NCBI RefSeq assembly: GCF_003597395.2
Contig: NC_133774.1
Location: 40,481,709 to 40,545,708, forward strand
DNA: 64,000 nt
DNA from: Chelonoidis abingdonii
Lineage: Eukaryota; Chordata; Testudines; Testudinidae
Reading direction: 5' to 3'
The position numbers were made by a program, and so were the translations under genes. The notes beneath the pieces were generated by a model. That model made no database searches. It was not told the DNA's origin and saw only the letters and a program-made list of their open reading frames with translations. Within the stretch, counting starts at the first letter, position 1. The number at the start of each line of letters is the position of its first letter. Positions 1-15,870 of the stretch are shown here, piece by piece.

Positions 1-1079
1 CTGATATTACAAAACAGATCTAATAAAATCGGTTTAGCGCGTCCACAGTGGGATCCCGAAATCGATTGTTTGCGTCCATCGGTCCAAGCTACCATCGTTT
101 CAGGAGCGGTGCACGTGGGTAGCTAGTTCCTCACTTATCCCGATAGTTCCCACTTATTCCCCATCGTGTTGGAGAGGCACAGTGCTGATGGGGCAGAAAA
201 CATTTCCCCGGGGGTGCTGCGGTACAGCCTCACCCCTCCCTTTGTGAAGGCAGCAGACAACCCTTGGGCCGCCTTTTTTCGGCGGAGTGCATTGAGCAAC
301 ACCATAGCACAGCAAATCCTTTGCCTTTTTTTCACGTGGTGGGGGCGGGGAAAACTGAGAGGCTGTTTCCTGAACCACGCCAGACACGTGTTTGAACATA
401 CAGACATTGGAGCTCAGCCCAAGAATGGAAATAATTTTCAGAGACTGCTGTGGACTGTGGATAGCTGGAGTCCTCAGTACCCCCTCCCTCCCTTCCATGA
501 GCGTCCATTTGAGTCTCTGGCTTCCCTTATGCTTGTCACGCAGCGCTGTGTATCCTGGAGTTTTATTCAAAACGCTTTGGCATTTCGTGTTCTTGTAACA
601 GAAAGCAGGATACAAAAACAGATTTGTCTCCCATACAGCGATTCAGCCTAGTTTTCCCATACGGTCTATGCTGGACGCTCTTTTTTTGATTAGACTGCAT
701 CGCCAGCCGTGCTGATCAGAGCTCACACGCTGGACAACGCAGAAATGTAATTAATCAAGTTTCGCGGGCCTTTATCCTGTTGTACATCTGACCCGCGCAA
801 TCCGAAGGTCAAGATTGCTGTCTCAGAGCGGTCAGTGGCTGCATCTCTGGGAATCCGCCCGGAGGCCAATAACGTCGATATTTCCGTCCACACGAACCCT
901 AATCCGAAGTTATCGCTATCGGAAATTTAGCGCTACTCCTTCGGTTGGAGGAGTTGCCGAAATCGATTTAAGGAGCCGTTTAACTCGATATTAATGACGA
1001 CGTCGTGTGAACGGATACAGCGTTAAATCGGTATATCGGCCATTAAACCGATTTAAAGTCACAGTGTAGACCTGGCCTG
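1..1079 (+). mobile_element. hAT-like TIR DNA transposon, 3' part of one copy
   Basis: The window opens inside this element. It ends in a terminal repeat whose reverse complement reads CAGGCCAGGTCTACACT, nearly identical to the start of the copy at 63805 (CAGGCCACGTCTACACT). The first 150 bases also match that copy loosely and in the same orientation (shared blocks include TGCGTCCAT, GTGGGTAGCT and ATAGTTCCCA). The interior is GC- and CpG-rich compared with its surroundings. Reading frames of 153 and 161 codons at 154-651 overlap on opposite strands, resemble no transposase I know, and look like chance frames. CAGG...CCTG ends suggest hAT; the left flank is missing, so the target duplication cannot be checked. 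By adding the missing 5' end I infer a full length near 1.1 kb. Confidence 0.7.
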
Positions 1080-2190
1080 TGACTACTGCAATCATGCTGT
1101 CCCTCTTGTTGATCTGGATGCTATGTGAAAGGTAGTTGCGGGGGTCATGACTCCAACAGCTCAAAGTTACTTTACCATTGAAGATGGCAGGTCTCAGGAC
1201 CTTCTTCTGTCTAGTCTGTTCTGCAGGACAGTTTATTCCCCAAACCCTTTATTTTACAAATTCACTTTATGGAGTTGATTTTAAAATACATTTTTTAAAA
1301 TAACGGTCTCTGCTGCTGTGTAGTTCAGACCAGTTTTCTTTTTTGTTTGCTTCATTACCAAGCAATCTTGTACAGATCCAGATAGAAGATAGGAATGAGA
1401 TTGGAATTAAATTGGATGTCAGGCCGCTAAAAATATCTGAAGGACTGGTATCCAAGTTGCTCTCTGTATTTGGGAGAAAGGGCATGCCTAAGGAAGTACT
1501 CAGTTTGCATTGGCTTTACCTCTCAGGACAGCTGAGAGTATGAATGGCTAAATTCATATTTTCCATTCTGAGTACAGTGAAGGCACTGGCCCCATCTGGA
1601 TTACCATGTATCCAATACTACCTAGAAGTGCAAGGAACTAGCTACTAGAAGTGAAACCTGTGAAGAAATTTAAGTACTGGTTCTTACACGTAGAATCTGT
1701 AAGGATACAATTCTCAGGTCATAGAGGTACAACTATAAAGGTTATGCTCCTGGTCTCTGGATCCAAAATAGTGAGAATTGGCTGCATCAAGTTGAAGGCC
1801 ACAAAATCTAAAGGAGTAATAATGAGTCATTCCAACAACATGCACAACTGGTCAAATATTTAGAGAGATTTGACACAATAAATAATTGCTTGCTGAACCT
1901 AGTTCCAGAGCACGCAACAAGAGAGGATACTCTTGATTTAGTCCCAAGCAATACATATGAGTTGGTTCCAGAAGTAAAACAAAGCTGGAAGGCAAGCAAG
2001 AAAGTGTATTGCTGACAAGCTGCAATAATTTTACTTTAGCCGAAAGGATGTTCTTCAAAATGTAGAAGTAGAAAGGAAAATGAACTAGGACAGGTAAGTC
2101 TAGGTTGGGGATTGGAAGGTCTCAGAAATTGCTGAACAAATTGCCAGACACAGACAGATTCATTCTTAATTGTCACTAAATTTCATTCTT
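1080..2190. other. Intronic stretch, nothing recognised
   Basis: AT-rich non-coding sequence, presumably within an upstream ZSWIM6 intron. Only short frames occur (up to 72 codons), without splice context or family resemblance. The stretch 2300-3050 is similar. Confidence 0.4.
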
Positions 2191-2194
2191 CATT

Positions 2195-2290
2195 TGTAAG
2201 CCCTTCAGGGTAGGGACTGTCTCTTCTTGTTTGTACAATGCCTAGTACACTAGGGCCATGACTCTAATTGGGGGTCTCTGGATGTTACTA
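2195..2290 (+). repeat. SINE 3' tail
   Basis: The stretch has the pattern 'gtaagcccttcagggtaggg ... tgtacaatgcctagtacac ... gggggtctctgg', a tail common on amniote SINEs. The same tail recurs at 16235-16375, 28140-28195 and, reversed, 26870-26990. It is a diverged, old copy without clear ends. Confidence 0.45.
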
Positions 2291-3061
2291 CAACACAAAC
2301 ACTTTAATAGTAATCAGAAGTTTGAAGTCTGCAAAAGAACCACTAGGAATGTAATCGATCATAAGTTTTTTGTCTAGGTAAAGTACTCTGGTACTTCAGT
2401 ACTTTAAAAAACAAACAAAAAAAACCCAACAGATTCTGGGGGGCAATATGATGGGATCCCAGTGTGCCTGTCCTTTTTTTGCTTCCCAAAGACCGCTCTG
2501 TGGCCTTCCTTTTAGTAGATACCACCATGCAGCTTTTTTACAGTGTTTCACTCCACCACCTTTTAAACATACTAGTGCAGTTACAGTATTTACATTCCCC
2601 CACTCTACTATCCCTCCTCCAGTGGGTGGAGGAAGGTGTCTCCTCCCAGAGAACTCCCTTTCATCAGGCCCTGTGAGACATTTTTAATTTTCTTTCCCCC
2701 ATCTCCTGCTTCTCTCCTCTTGAACTTTCTTCCTGTGCTCTTTATCCGTGGGCTAATTAAGTCATTTATTGTCCAGCCCCAGTCTAGTCTGGTAATCAAG
2801 AACTTCCCTCCTTAATCAGGGCCTTTCTGAGGCCTGATTGGTTAAACAATGACCAGAGTGCTGAGTCAGTCGCTGATTCTCAGGCAGTAATGGTCTTTAA
2901 TTTCCAGAGAACCTTACCAGGCTGTACCACGTTAACCAGTTAGTGCAGTTAAAGACAGACCTATAAAATTAGATGAGCTCAGTTAAGAAGGGACAAGCCA
3001 GCAGAACTTTGCAAAAGAAAATCACTTCTTGTATTTGATTTCCTTGCAGCTGTCAGATAAA

Positions 3062-3488
3062 TAGAAAAAAAGAACCCGTTCATATTAATGTATTTGGACT
3101 ATCAAAAAGAGTTTGACAGAGTCCCTCACAAGACGTTATTGAAGCTAAGCGGGCAAAAGATGAAATATGAAACTTCTGCCATAGATTAGAAACTGGCCAA
3201 GAGAAAAAACTGAATAGGATTAATTGGTCAGTTTTTAACATTAAATGAAGATAATAGTAGGATGCCCAAGAACTCATACTAGGATTGGTGCTTACGATAT
3301 TTAACAATGATCTGGAGAAAGGGGCGAACTGTGAATTGGCAAGAATTGCAGATTACACAAATTTAGGTTAGAGAAGCCAGGAATGACAGGAGCTGTAGAT
3401 AAACTTGATGGCTGCTTAACCCTGACAAATGGAATCAGTGTATTAGAGTAACCATCTGAATTATTTATACCCAGTTCTGAGTTCTAAA
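3062..3488 (+). mobile_element. CR1 LINE fragment, reverse transcriptase part (interrupted)
   Basis: The + strand translation gives YLDYQKEFDRVPHKTLLKL, matching the CR1 reverse-transcriptase block 'YLDFQKAFDKVPH'. It is followed by decayed versions of the 'FNDLEKG' and 'FADD' blocks (here IADYTNL). There are many stops and frameshifts. The sequence stops at a TIR element and resumes near 4125, so this is one CR1 copy split by a later insertion. Confidence 0.7.
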
Positions 3489-4108
3489 CAAAGGCCTGGT
3501 CTACATTAGAGTTAGGTTGACGTAAGCTGCCTTAATCATTATAATTGTCACTGTACACACCACAGCCTTGCTCCCACTGATGTAAGTGCTTTGCTACACT
3601 AACATCATAACTCCACCTCCACAAGAGGTGTAGGCTTATGTGGGTGTAGTTACGGTAACAGTGTCTGTGTAGACACTGCATTACTTACATTGGCGGTTGG
3701 CTGTCATTCTTGTCAATTTCACAGCTCCATGACAAGAAAGCCTGGTGCCGGTGATTGGCTCCAGCTAGAGTCTGGCTGCCCCTCGTCCGGACTCCCCCCT
3801 CTCAGCTGGGCTGCTGCCCATGCTCCCCATTGGGAACCCTGCTGCCCCCAGACTCTCTGCTTCCATCCTGGCTGCTGCCTGGGCTTCCCACTTCCAGCTC
3901 CCCACTCCGGAAGGCGAGAAGCCCAGGCAGTTGTCCCCTGCTCCTGGTGGGGAGCTGCACAGAGCTAAGAGCCCTGGCTTTTGGTCCCCACACTGCCCCT
4001 CTTCAGTCAGTTGAAGCGCTCCTAGTGAGGCCGGGCACCTCTGACAGAAGGAGGGTAGCGTGAAAGTCAGCCACCATAGTAATTACTGTTCATAGAGTAG
4101 ACCTGCCC
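3489..4108 (+). mobile_element. TIR DNA element inserted in CR1
   Basis: It starts with AGGCCTGGTCTACATTAG and ends with a loose inverted match, GAGTAGACCTGCCCC. The interior is GC-rich and CpG-poor. Its right half (3930-4108) matches 34935-35130 closely: GTGGGGAGCTGCACAG, then a CAGT(T/G)GAAGCGCTCCT block, then GACAGAAG. The two are therefore copies of one repeat family. Frames of up to 102 codons inside it overlap on both strands and look like chance products of the base composition. The exact ends and target duplication are not resolved. Confidence 0.55.
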
Positions 4109-4124
4109 CAAGTATTTGCTGGAG

Positions 4125-4330
4125 GGGGGAATATGGATGTCATTGTGCACCAATCAGTGAAATCTAACAATGTGCAATAGTAGCTAGAAAACGAAACAAG
4201 CTGCTAGGCTATAGTAAGAAAGGGATAGAGTTTAATACTGAAAATATTATGTCGTTATTGTGTGAATCAGTAGTGAGTCCTTAGTTTGCATACTGTGTTC
4301 AGTTCTGGTCACAGCATTTAAAAATACATG
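4125..4330 (+). mobile_element. CR1 LINE fragment, continuation after nested insert
   Basis: The translation gives DVIVHQSVKSNNVQ and then the 'KKGIEFNTENI' and 'TVFSSGH' blocks of the CR1 ORF2 C-terminal region, in the same orientation and at the expected distance from 3062-3488. It breaks off at about 4330. Confidence 0.65.
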
Positions 4331-4787
4331 TGAGCACTGCTGTATGCGCACGTGTGTACGTGCGTGCATTTGAGAATGCACTCCTGAGTGCTTGACTGTA
4401 CAACTCTTAAATATTTATGGATGTAGTAGCTACATAGTTTGGAGATGGGATGGGGTGTGGGGGAAGTGACCTGTCAGAGGTATATAAAATAGGAAATGGT
4501 TTACTCCCTAGTAAACAGAGAGCTCCTACTTTTTATTTTATTTTATTCTTAAATAGAGCAAAAGGCACACAAGGAAATTCAAAAGCATCAATTTAAAATA
4601 GGTAAAACGGGATACTTTGTTTTTATACAATGCACAATTAATCTTATGGAGCTCATGGCCACAAGATATATCAAAATTAAGCACTTTGCAAAATTCCAGA
4701 AAACCCTAGACATTTGTGTAAATTTTTTACATAGGTAAATTTCATGAGATTAATAAAATAAGGGATATAAGCCCTCAAGTTTCTGAA

Positions 4788-6392
4788 CATTAGGAATAGC
4801 CATACTAGGTCAGATCAATGGTCCATCTGGATTAATATTTTTTTTTTCTGATAATGGACAGTGCTGATGCTTCTGAGGGAAAGAACAGAACAGGGCAGGT
4901 ATCAAGTGATCCATCCACTGTTGTCCAGTCTCAGCTTCTGATAGTTGGGGTTTAGGGACACCTGGAGCATGAGGTTAACAGCCATTGATGAACCTATCCT
5001 CCATCTAATTTTTTTTCTAACCCAATTATATTTTTGGCCTTCCGCATTTCCTGGCAACGAGTTCCACAGGTTGATTGTGCATTGTGTGAAGAAGTACTTT
5101 CCTCTGTTTTAAACCTGCTGCCTATTAATTTCATTGGGTGTTCCTTAGTTCTTGTGTTATGTGAATGGGTAAATAGTGCTTCCCTATTCACTTTCTCCAC
5201 ACCGTTTGTGATTTTATACACCTGTCATATCCCCTCTTAGTCATCTCTTTTAAGATGAGCAGTTTGTCTTTTTAATCTCTCCTCAGATGGAAGCTGTTCC
5301 ATACCCCTGATCGTTCTTGTTGCCCTTTTCTGTACCTTTCCAATTCCTTTTTTTGAGATGAGGTGACCAGAACTGCACACAGTATTCAAGGTGTGGGCAT
5401 GCTATGGATTTATATAGTGGCATTATAATATTTACTGTCTTATTGTCTGTCCTTTTCCTAAGAGTTCCTAACATAGTTAGCTTTTTTTGACTGATGCTGC
5501 ACATTAAGCAGATATTTTCAGAGATCTATCCATAATGACTCCAAGATCTATCTTGAATGGTAACAGCTAATTTAGAGCCCGTCATTATGTATATATAGTT
5601 GGGGTTATGTTTTCTAATGTGCATTACTTATCAACATTGAATTTCATCAGCCATTTTGTTGTCCAGTCATCCAGTTCTGTCAGAACCCTTTGTAACTCTT
5701 TTTGCAGTCAGCTTTGGTCTTACCTGTCTTAAGTAATTTTTTATCATCTGCAAATTTTGCCACCCCACTGTTCACCCTCTTTTCCAGATCATTTATAAAT
5801 ATGTTGAACATCACAGGTCCAGTACAGATTCTGGGGGACACTGCTATTTACCTTTCTCCACTTCAAAAACTGACCATTTACTCCTACCCTTTGTTTCCTA
5901 TCTTTTAATCAGTTGTTGATTAATGAGTGGACCTTCCTTGTTATTCTATGACTGCTTATTTCGCTTAAGAGCCTTTAGTGTGGAACCTTGTCAAAAGCTT
6001 TCAGAAAAGTCCAAATATACTATATCAACTGGATCCCTGTTGTCCATGTTCTTGTTGATGCTCTCAAAGATTTCTAATAGATCGGTGAGGCATGAGGCAT
6101 TTACAAAAGCCATGTTGACTCTTCCTCAACATATCATGTTTATCTGTCTGATAATTTTCTTTAGTATGGTTTCAACCAATTTTCCTGGTACCGAAGCTAA
6201 GCTTACTGGCCTGTTAGTTGCCAGAATCATCTTTGTAGCCTTTTTAAAAAATAAGTGTTAAATTAAAACTGGTACAAAGTCTGATTTAAGCGATAGGTTA
6301 CATACCATAGTTAGTAGTTTTGCAGTTTCCTTCAGAACTCTTGGGTAAATACCATCCGGTTTTGCTGACTTATTACTGTTTGTTTATCTGGG
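4788..6392 (-). mobile_element. CR1 LINE, 3' part of ORF2 plus 3' end
   Basis: Read on the minus strand this is about 1.6 kb of CR1 running from reverse transcriptase to the 3' end. Visible are DPVDIVYLDF near 6030, the FADD catalytic motif (complement of 5743-5757) and HLEYCVQFWSPHLKK near 5370. The C-terminal block with 'KITNGVEKVNRE ... HNTRTKEHPMKL' lies at 5100-5220. The 3' end carries the 'gacctagtatggctatt' tail at 4790-4815. Frameshifts and stops make it inactive. The 5' truncation is typical of LINE insertion. Short + strand frames here are shadows. Confidence 0.85.
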
Positions 6393-6559
6393 AATAAATC
6401 AACCACTAATGGCCTAGGATTTAAGATGCCCCAAGAGAAAGTTTTTAGGAGACTAGACCAGTTGGGTTGCAAGTCTGCTTCTGTTGCTGCTCTGTCACTT
6501 TGTACAGTGAGCTATCAAGCAGTGATTGCCAGGAATCGCTTTTACGCTTGAGGTTAAGT

Positions 6560-6900
6560 TGTTCTCTTCATGGACTCCCAGCCTGATGAGAAAAGCAAAG
6601 CGCTAAAGCTCATCATGGAGGACCAGAATATATCTCAACACAAGCGGAGTAGGATGTATTCAACACTTCAGCAAGATCGGTGTCAACAACTGTAAACACA
6701 TTATCTTTCTGAGTAAGGACCTTGGACTTTCCCCAGAAGCCCAAGTCATGGCTGAAAGCTTGATTTTTGAAGATATTGACCTTTTCAGATGGAAAAACAG
6801 ATACAATACTGGAGAGATTTAGGAAGACCAAATTGACAAATCCTTGGTGATCCAACCACTCTTCAGCATGAGATATCCTTTAAGTCTGAGAGGTAATTCC
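6560..6900 (+). mobile_element. DIRS-like retrotransposon, possible gag fragment
   Basis: With frameshifts, the + strand gives LGLSPEAQVMAESLIFEDIDLF. This resembles the 'SGLPPEVQ..IEDLPFEGE.LF' block I associate with the gag-like first frame of vertebrate DIRS elements. A KSKALKLIMEDQNIS segment precedes it in another frame. The resemblance is from memory and the copy is badly decayed. Flanking sequence to 7070 may belong to it. With the terminal-like sequence at 8046 it could mark one old insertion. Confidence 0.35.
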
Positions 6901-7109
6901 TTCCTGCTCAACTACCACCTCAGCATGAACAATACTAAAAAGGTCCCCTCATTCAGTTCCATGTGGATTAGCATTGCAGGAGCTGTCAGCATGGCAGAGC
7001 CTGTTCTCATTAACTCATCTGGCTCCACCTGCAGAGGCTGATGGAAGAGTTCTGCCCTCCGCTCTTAGTTATCCTCTTCTCTCTTTGATGTCTGGCTTTG
7101 TTAGTAGTA

Positions 7110-7406
7110 CAGTAGAATCTCAGAGTTATGAATTGACCAGTCAACCACACCCCTCATTTGGAACAGGAAGTATACAATCGGGCAGGAGTAGAGACCAAAA
7201 AAAAAAAAGCAAATATAGGACAGTATTGTGTTAAATGTAAAGTACTTAAAAAAGGGAAAGCAGCATTTTGTTCTTCATAGTAAAGTTTGAAAGCTGTATT
7301 AAGTCAACATTCATTTGTAAACTTTCAAAAGAGCAACCATAGCGTTTTGTACAGAGTTATGAACGATCCCCATTCCCGAGGTGTTTGTGACTCTGAGGTT
7401 GTACTG
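7110..7406. mobile_element. Tigger/pogo-like MITE
   Basis: Terminal inverted repeats of about 24 bp are visible: CAGTAGAATCTCAGAGTTAT at the left and, reversed, CAGTACAACCTCAGAGTCAC at the right. A TA precedes the left end as expected for a Tc1/mariner target; the right flank is TG, probably a mutated TA. At 297 bp there is no room for a transposase, so this is a non-autonomous, internally deleted copy. It contains a poly(A) tract at 7198-7208. Confidence 0.75.
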
Positions 7407-8045
7407 TGGTAGTATTGTTACAGTGTGGACTAGAGAGGTGTGTTGAGGGTAATAGAGGCTATGTGATCCAGTCACACCCAGTTCTGTCTCTGACTGACTG
7501 CATTCCTCATCGCTTTTCAGGAATTCCTTTAATGAGAACATTCCAAGACATGGTATTTTTTTCTCTCTGATCAACCTAGAAGCTAAGGAAGCACTTCAGT
7601 GATATGAGGGAAAATATTTCCAACTCTTGATACAAACCCACAGAGAGAAGATTATTTTATATTAACTTGAGAAAAACAAATATACTTAGCTGAAGATTTA
7701 AGTTTTATGTGATGATGCCATGGCTATGACTCCTTCTGTAAAGCAGAAGGACTAGTTGACTAGCAGATAGCCTATGGCCTATTCCATTAGATTTCAGATT
7801 ACATTCATGACAGGGATGAAAATATTTCTTCACCTTGAAATCTTTAAAGCTGCACCATAGAATTCAAGTTGCACCTTCATGCAATGCTGTTCTCAGTTTA
7901 GGAGAGCAGCGTTATTCAGGAGAGCTGTGCTTCATTATTCACGAAAGCTGGTATTTTCAATGGAGTCTTAAGTACTTAGTCACACCATCTAGAGACAGGG
8001 CTACTGGTCAGTCCCCCATGCACAAAGGTCTTCACAGTCTATTCT
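7407..8045. other. Intronic stretch, nothing recognised
   Basis: There is no gene, no clear repeat and no exon with splice borders. Part of it could be unrecognised DIRS sequence, since both sides carry DIRS-like segments. Confidence 0.3.
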
Positions 8046-8340
8046 AGATAGAAAGGGTTACTTGCCTGTAACTGGAGTTCTTGGTATCCTGCCTTTGCAT
8101 ATTCACAATCACCCACTCTCCTCCATTTTCTGGCGTTTGCCTTTAGTATACTGAACGGACAGAAAGGAATGGAGGGGAGTTGGAGCTGATGTCCTTTCTA
8201 TATACTTGGGTCTGCACAGGGACTGTATGTGCTACCCTCAACAGCCACTGCTCTTTAGATGGTTTCTCAGTTTGCAGCAACAAGCTACATAGTGTGAGAT
8301 TGTGGATCTGCAGAGGCAATCTACTTGGAGAACTCAAACT
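8046..8340. mobile_element. Possible DIRS-type terminal region
   Basis: The segment begins with AGAAAGGGTTACTTGCCTGT followed by AACTGGAGTTCTTGG. I associate this with the terminal repeats of DIRS-like elements in turtle and crocodilian genomes. This is a memory-based match over about 40 bases; the rest is unassigned. Confidence 0.35.
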
Positions 8341-8944
8341 GCAGTGAGTTAACCTTCTTTTAGCACACTTCCTTTATCAAAGGGCATTATGAACTTTGTC
8401 TGAACTTCATTGAGTTTTCTGTGCATAGTGAGGGCAGAATTTGGGCCCAAACTAAGAATGGATTTTTTTGTGTGGATTTTAGGAGGAGTCTGTTTTAGGT
8501 CATGTTTAATCAGAAGGCAGCTTCAGCTGAAATCTTGTTAAATAATTCATTGCTTCTTAAAAATGAGATTTGAAAAAGTAAAGAATAATATATATGCTTG
8601 ACTGGATCTAACTGAGGCCTTCAGATCTGCTGCAGTTTTGACTGTTACTCTGTTTTATAATCCATCAAAAATAACGTGTGAGCAGACAGTTCACCTTTTT
8701 ACACTGGGCTTGCAGAAGGGTCTGGAAGCTAGGTGGTGGTGGTGAAGGATAAAGTGATCACTACAAGATTTCACAAATGCTGTGTGTTTCATGCTCTTTG
8801 TCTGGCTTCTGTCATTCATAACCTATTATTCAGTTCTACATTTTCTGCATGTAACAGTTGGAAGTACTCCTGTATACCCAAATCATTTTCCCTTCTCTTT
8901 CCTCCCTCTTACCTGACAAAATTTACTAACTGAAGAGTGAGAAA

Positions 8945-9020
8945 GTGTGTGTGTGTGTGTGTGTATGTGTATATATGTGTGTGTATGTATGTGTATATAT
9001 ATATATAAAATATATATGCG
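8945..9020. repeat. Compound (GT)n/(AT)n microsatellite
   Basis: A run of GT dinucleotides grades into GTAT and AT units over about 75 bases, a typical simple repeat. Confidence 0.9.
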
Positions 9021-11590
<2,570 letters not shown>

Positions 11591-11742
11591 CAGGGCCACC
11601 CAGAGGATTCAGGGGGCCTGGGGCAAAGCAATTTCCATTTAAAAAAAAAAAAAAAGTTGCGATACTATAGAATACTATATTCTCGTGGGGGCCCCTGCAG
11701 GGCCCAGGGCCTGGGCAAATTGCCCCCCTCTGGGCGACTCTG
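11591..11742 (+). mobile_element. 152-bp hAT MITE with perfect 8-bp target duplication
   Basis: The element starts CAGGGCCACCCAGAG and ends CTCTGGGCGACTCTG, an imperfect 15-bp inverted repeat. It is flanked on both sides by GTGTAGTT (11583-11590 and 11743-11750), a perfect 8-bp duplication as hAT transposases make. The interior has a 15-base A run and a GC-rich 'GGGGGCCCCTGCAGGGCCC' block. A second copy in opposite orientation lies at 41085-41252. The right end sits 87 bp before a ZSWIM6 exon. Confidence 0.85.
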
Positions 11743-11786
11743 GTGTAGTTGTAACATCTGCACCATTAGTGAATGTTTTTAGGTAA

Positions 11787-13187
<1,401 letters not shown>

Positions 13188-15870
13188 TCAGAATTTTCTG
13201 GAAGCTATGCTGTAGCAGTAAGCATTAGTGACTAAACCCTCAAATTCCAAAGCACAGTGATGCAAGTGCTGGGAAACTAGCTTCTGCTCTAGTCCCCAAC
13301 GTGGTTTAAAGAGCCAGACAAAGTCCCAGCACTGGCATCTGCCTTCCTGACTGGAGCCAAAACAAAGGGGCCAGTCTGTGGAAATATTGCAAAGATCACA
13401 TCCAGCATAGCAATAAACAGTTGGCCTTACAGGTGTCAGCCTCTGCTGAAAGAGCCAGTCCTCAAGGGCCTGCCTCTGAGAATCCAGGACTTCCAGTTCA
13501 TCATGCTGAGGTGCAAGAGCATGTCTATAGTTTTGTGGCCTTGAAGTCAGAGTCACAGCAAAGGGTGGTTTTGAAAGCTAAGTCTATATGGGATCATCCT
13601 GCCCCATATCCATTGTCATTGTTTCTGTGCTTGAAGCCTGATAAGGCACCTGATATTTCCTGCAATCAGAAGCGGGCCTTCGTGCAGCACTGTATACATT
13701 ATCCTCTGTACTTGAAGATAAAAATAAAAAGCATATGCGGTGAGGCAGGTTCATCCTTCTCCAGGAAAGAAAAAGAGAAATCTTGCAAGGCTGAACCAGT
13801 TTCCTTGGCTATACAAACTTCCCAAGAGATGCAGGATCCTCCCCCTGGACTTCTACTGGTGCCCTGGGGAAATATCTTGCCCCTTTTCAGCTTTTCACTT
13901 TAACCAAACCATTGTCACGCTTGAAAACTTCCTCAGATTCAGAATCGGGCCACGTCCAACCAAAGAGCTTTATTTGCCCTTCCCCTCACAAGGAATGGAT
14001 CAAGAAATCTAGAGAGCATTATTGAGACTCTGTTCCAACCTTTCAGATTGTATGACTTCACTCTCCTGCACCCAGGGATTATAATAGGAAATTCTAAACT
14101 GGGTACTGGCAGAACTGGGAAGGTACCACCATGGGCAGTGTGGCCATAGTCTCCTTCTAGTAGGCATTGCTGTGAATTTAAAGGGACTGAAGGAAGCTGG
14201 CAAAAAGGGAGCCATCTTCCAAAAGAGTTAGAGGTAAATGCCCTGCACTGGAACCATCCTGCCTGGGTATGTAGCTCTTGCTAGTATCAAGGGAACAGTC
14301 TCCTTTACTTGTCCTGGACACGCTGCCTGAAGAACTAGAGGCCTGTTGAACCTCTGAAAGTAGATATGAATCCTGTTCCTTACCAGAGGATTTGTTCCAC
14401 TTTCTTTAACTCATTGAGGGAATGGTGACTACCTTAAATGTCCTTTTGGTAACTTTAGAGAAAACTACACACACAGTTCATGACACAGTTGTTTACCCTC
14501 TAGGAACAAGATTACCCTGCCAATTCTAGATGGTTTATTATAGGCTGGCAAAAAATACCTAGTTAGACCCAACATCTTGACTAGTAATTTGTAAGCAAGC
14601 CGACAAGTTACCTCTGCTGAGGGCTTTGAGTTCTTCCAGACCCAAACAGCTATTATTGATTCGATGGCAGCTCCCACTACCAAAGAGCTAAAAGATCAAG
14701 TCCGCTCTACCCCCTTTTGGATTGAAAGGGTAAGAAGGTAAACCCTAGGTAGAAAGAATTTCTCCTCTGCCACTTTCAGAATTGGAATGGTGAACTGCCA
14801 GGTGGTGATGTCCAGATACCAGGGGGAAAAAATAGTGCACTTTGCACAGTCTGTACCAAGTCAAAGGAAAAGTGGCCCAAATCCCTTATTAACAAAGGTT
14901 GATCAATTGCTAAGTATACATTGTATCTAAAGCTGTAGTATCCACGATTACATTGAGGCACCACTCATGATTACATTTGTCTGAACTATTCTTGGAACAA
15001 GAGCTAAGGTAGAAGACTTCACTCTTCTTCCCCATTCCTCTTCAGGAATTCTTATCAGAAGAACTTGCTAAGATCAGAAATTCATTCACTGCTAGAGTTG
15101 GTGGGTGCAATAGAGAAAGTTCCTAAAGAGTTTCCACGGATGGCATTTTATTCCAGGTACTTCTTATCCTAAACAACGATGATGATCTTCAACCCATTCT
15201 AGACTTTCAGAAACTCAACTTTTTTTTTCATCAGAAAGTTCAAATTCCATATCCATATCCTAGCCTCTGTCATCCCCTCCTCTTTCCAAGATTAATTTGT
15301 GGCTCTTGATTTACAGGATGCTTATTTTCACATCTTATGCAGATATTTGCACTGAAAATACCTGAGGTTTGTTGTGGGAAGAGATCATTATCAATGCAAG
15401 GTTCTTCCATTTGGTCTGTCTGCATCATCTTGAGTATTCACAGAGTGCCTTTCAGCAGTGACAGCATGCTTGAGATGTCAGAGTATCCATATGTATCCTT
15501 ACTTGGATGATTAGCTTACCAGGGCATCCTCATAGCAGGAATGAGCAAAAGCTCTATCATAAAGATGTACCTTATTCCAAACACTGGGTTCAGGAAAAAC
15601 TGGTAGAAATCACGCACAGTTATGACTGAGCAAGAGGGGAAGGTGACCTTGGAGCATTTCTAGATACTCAGCTTTCCATCGAAAAGAAAACTACTTAAAA
15701 ATCCTTATGGCAATAGAAATACTACCTGGAACACAGTAACGATCTCCCTGGAACTGATGGGTGTTATGGCTTCAGCAATGTATGTAACTCTATATGCACA
15801 TCTGAAAAAGAGACCTCTACAATACTAGTTAGTTGAATGCTGTATGACAAATACTGATAGAATGCTTTGT
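13188..15870 (+). mobile_element. DIRS-like retrotransposon relic (gag, RT, RNase H)
   Basis: This decayed tyrosine-recombinase retroelement lies in a ZSWIM6 intron, same strand. The clearest part is reverse transcriptase. At 15095-15290 the translation gives LLELVGAIEKVPKEFPRMAF-like text; at 15296-15530 it gives LDLQDAYFHI, then LRFVVGRDHYQCKVLPFGLS, then MYPYLDD, the catalytic YLDD box. At 15730-15830 it gives SLELMGVMASAMYVTLYAHL, like the RNase H start of DIRS elements ('LMGHMAS'). The 13188-15000 part is assigned to the gag-like frame mainly by position and weak similarity, for example around 14640-14710. Stops and frameshifts throughout make it dead. No tyrosine recombinase or terminal repeat is visible here. 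A Ty3/gypsy RT is the alternative, but the box wording fits DIRS better. Confidence 0.6.

Noticed and set aside
154..651. Overlapping 153- and 161-codon frames on opposite strands
   Set aside because: They lie in the GC-rich interior of a TIR transposon, overlap each other and show no transposase motif. Stop codons are rare there because of base composition.
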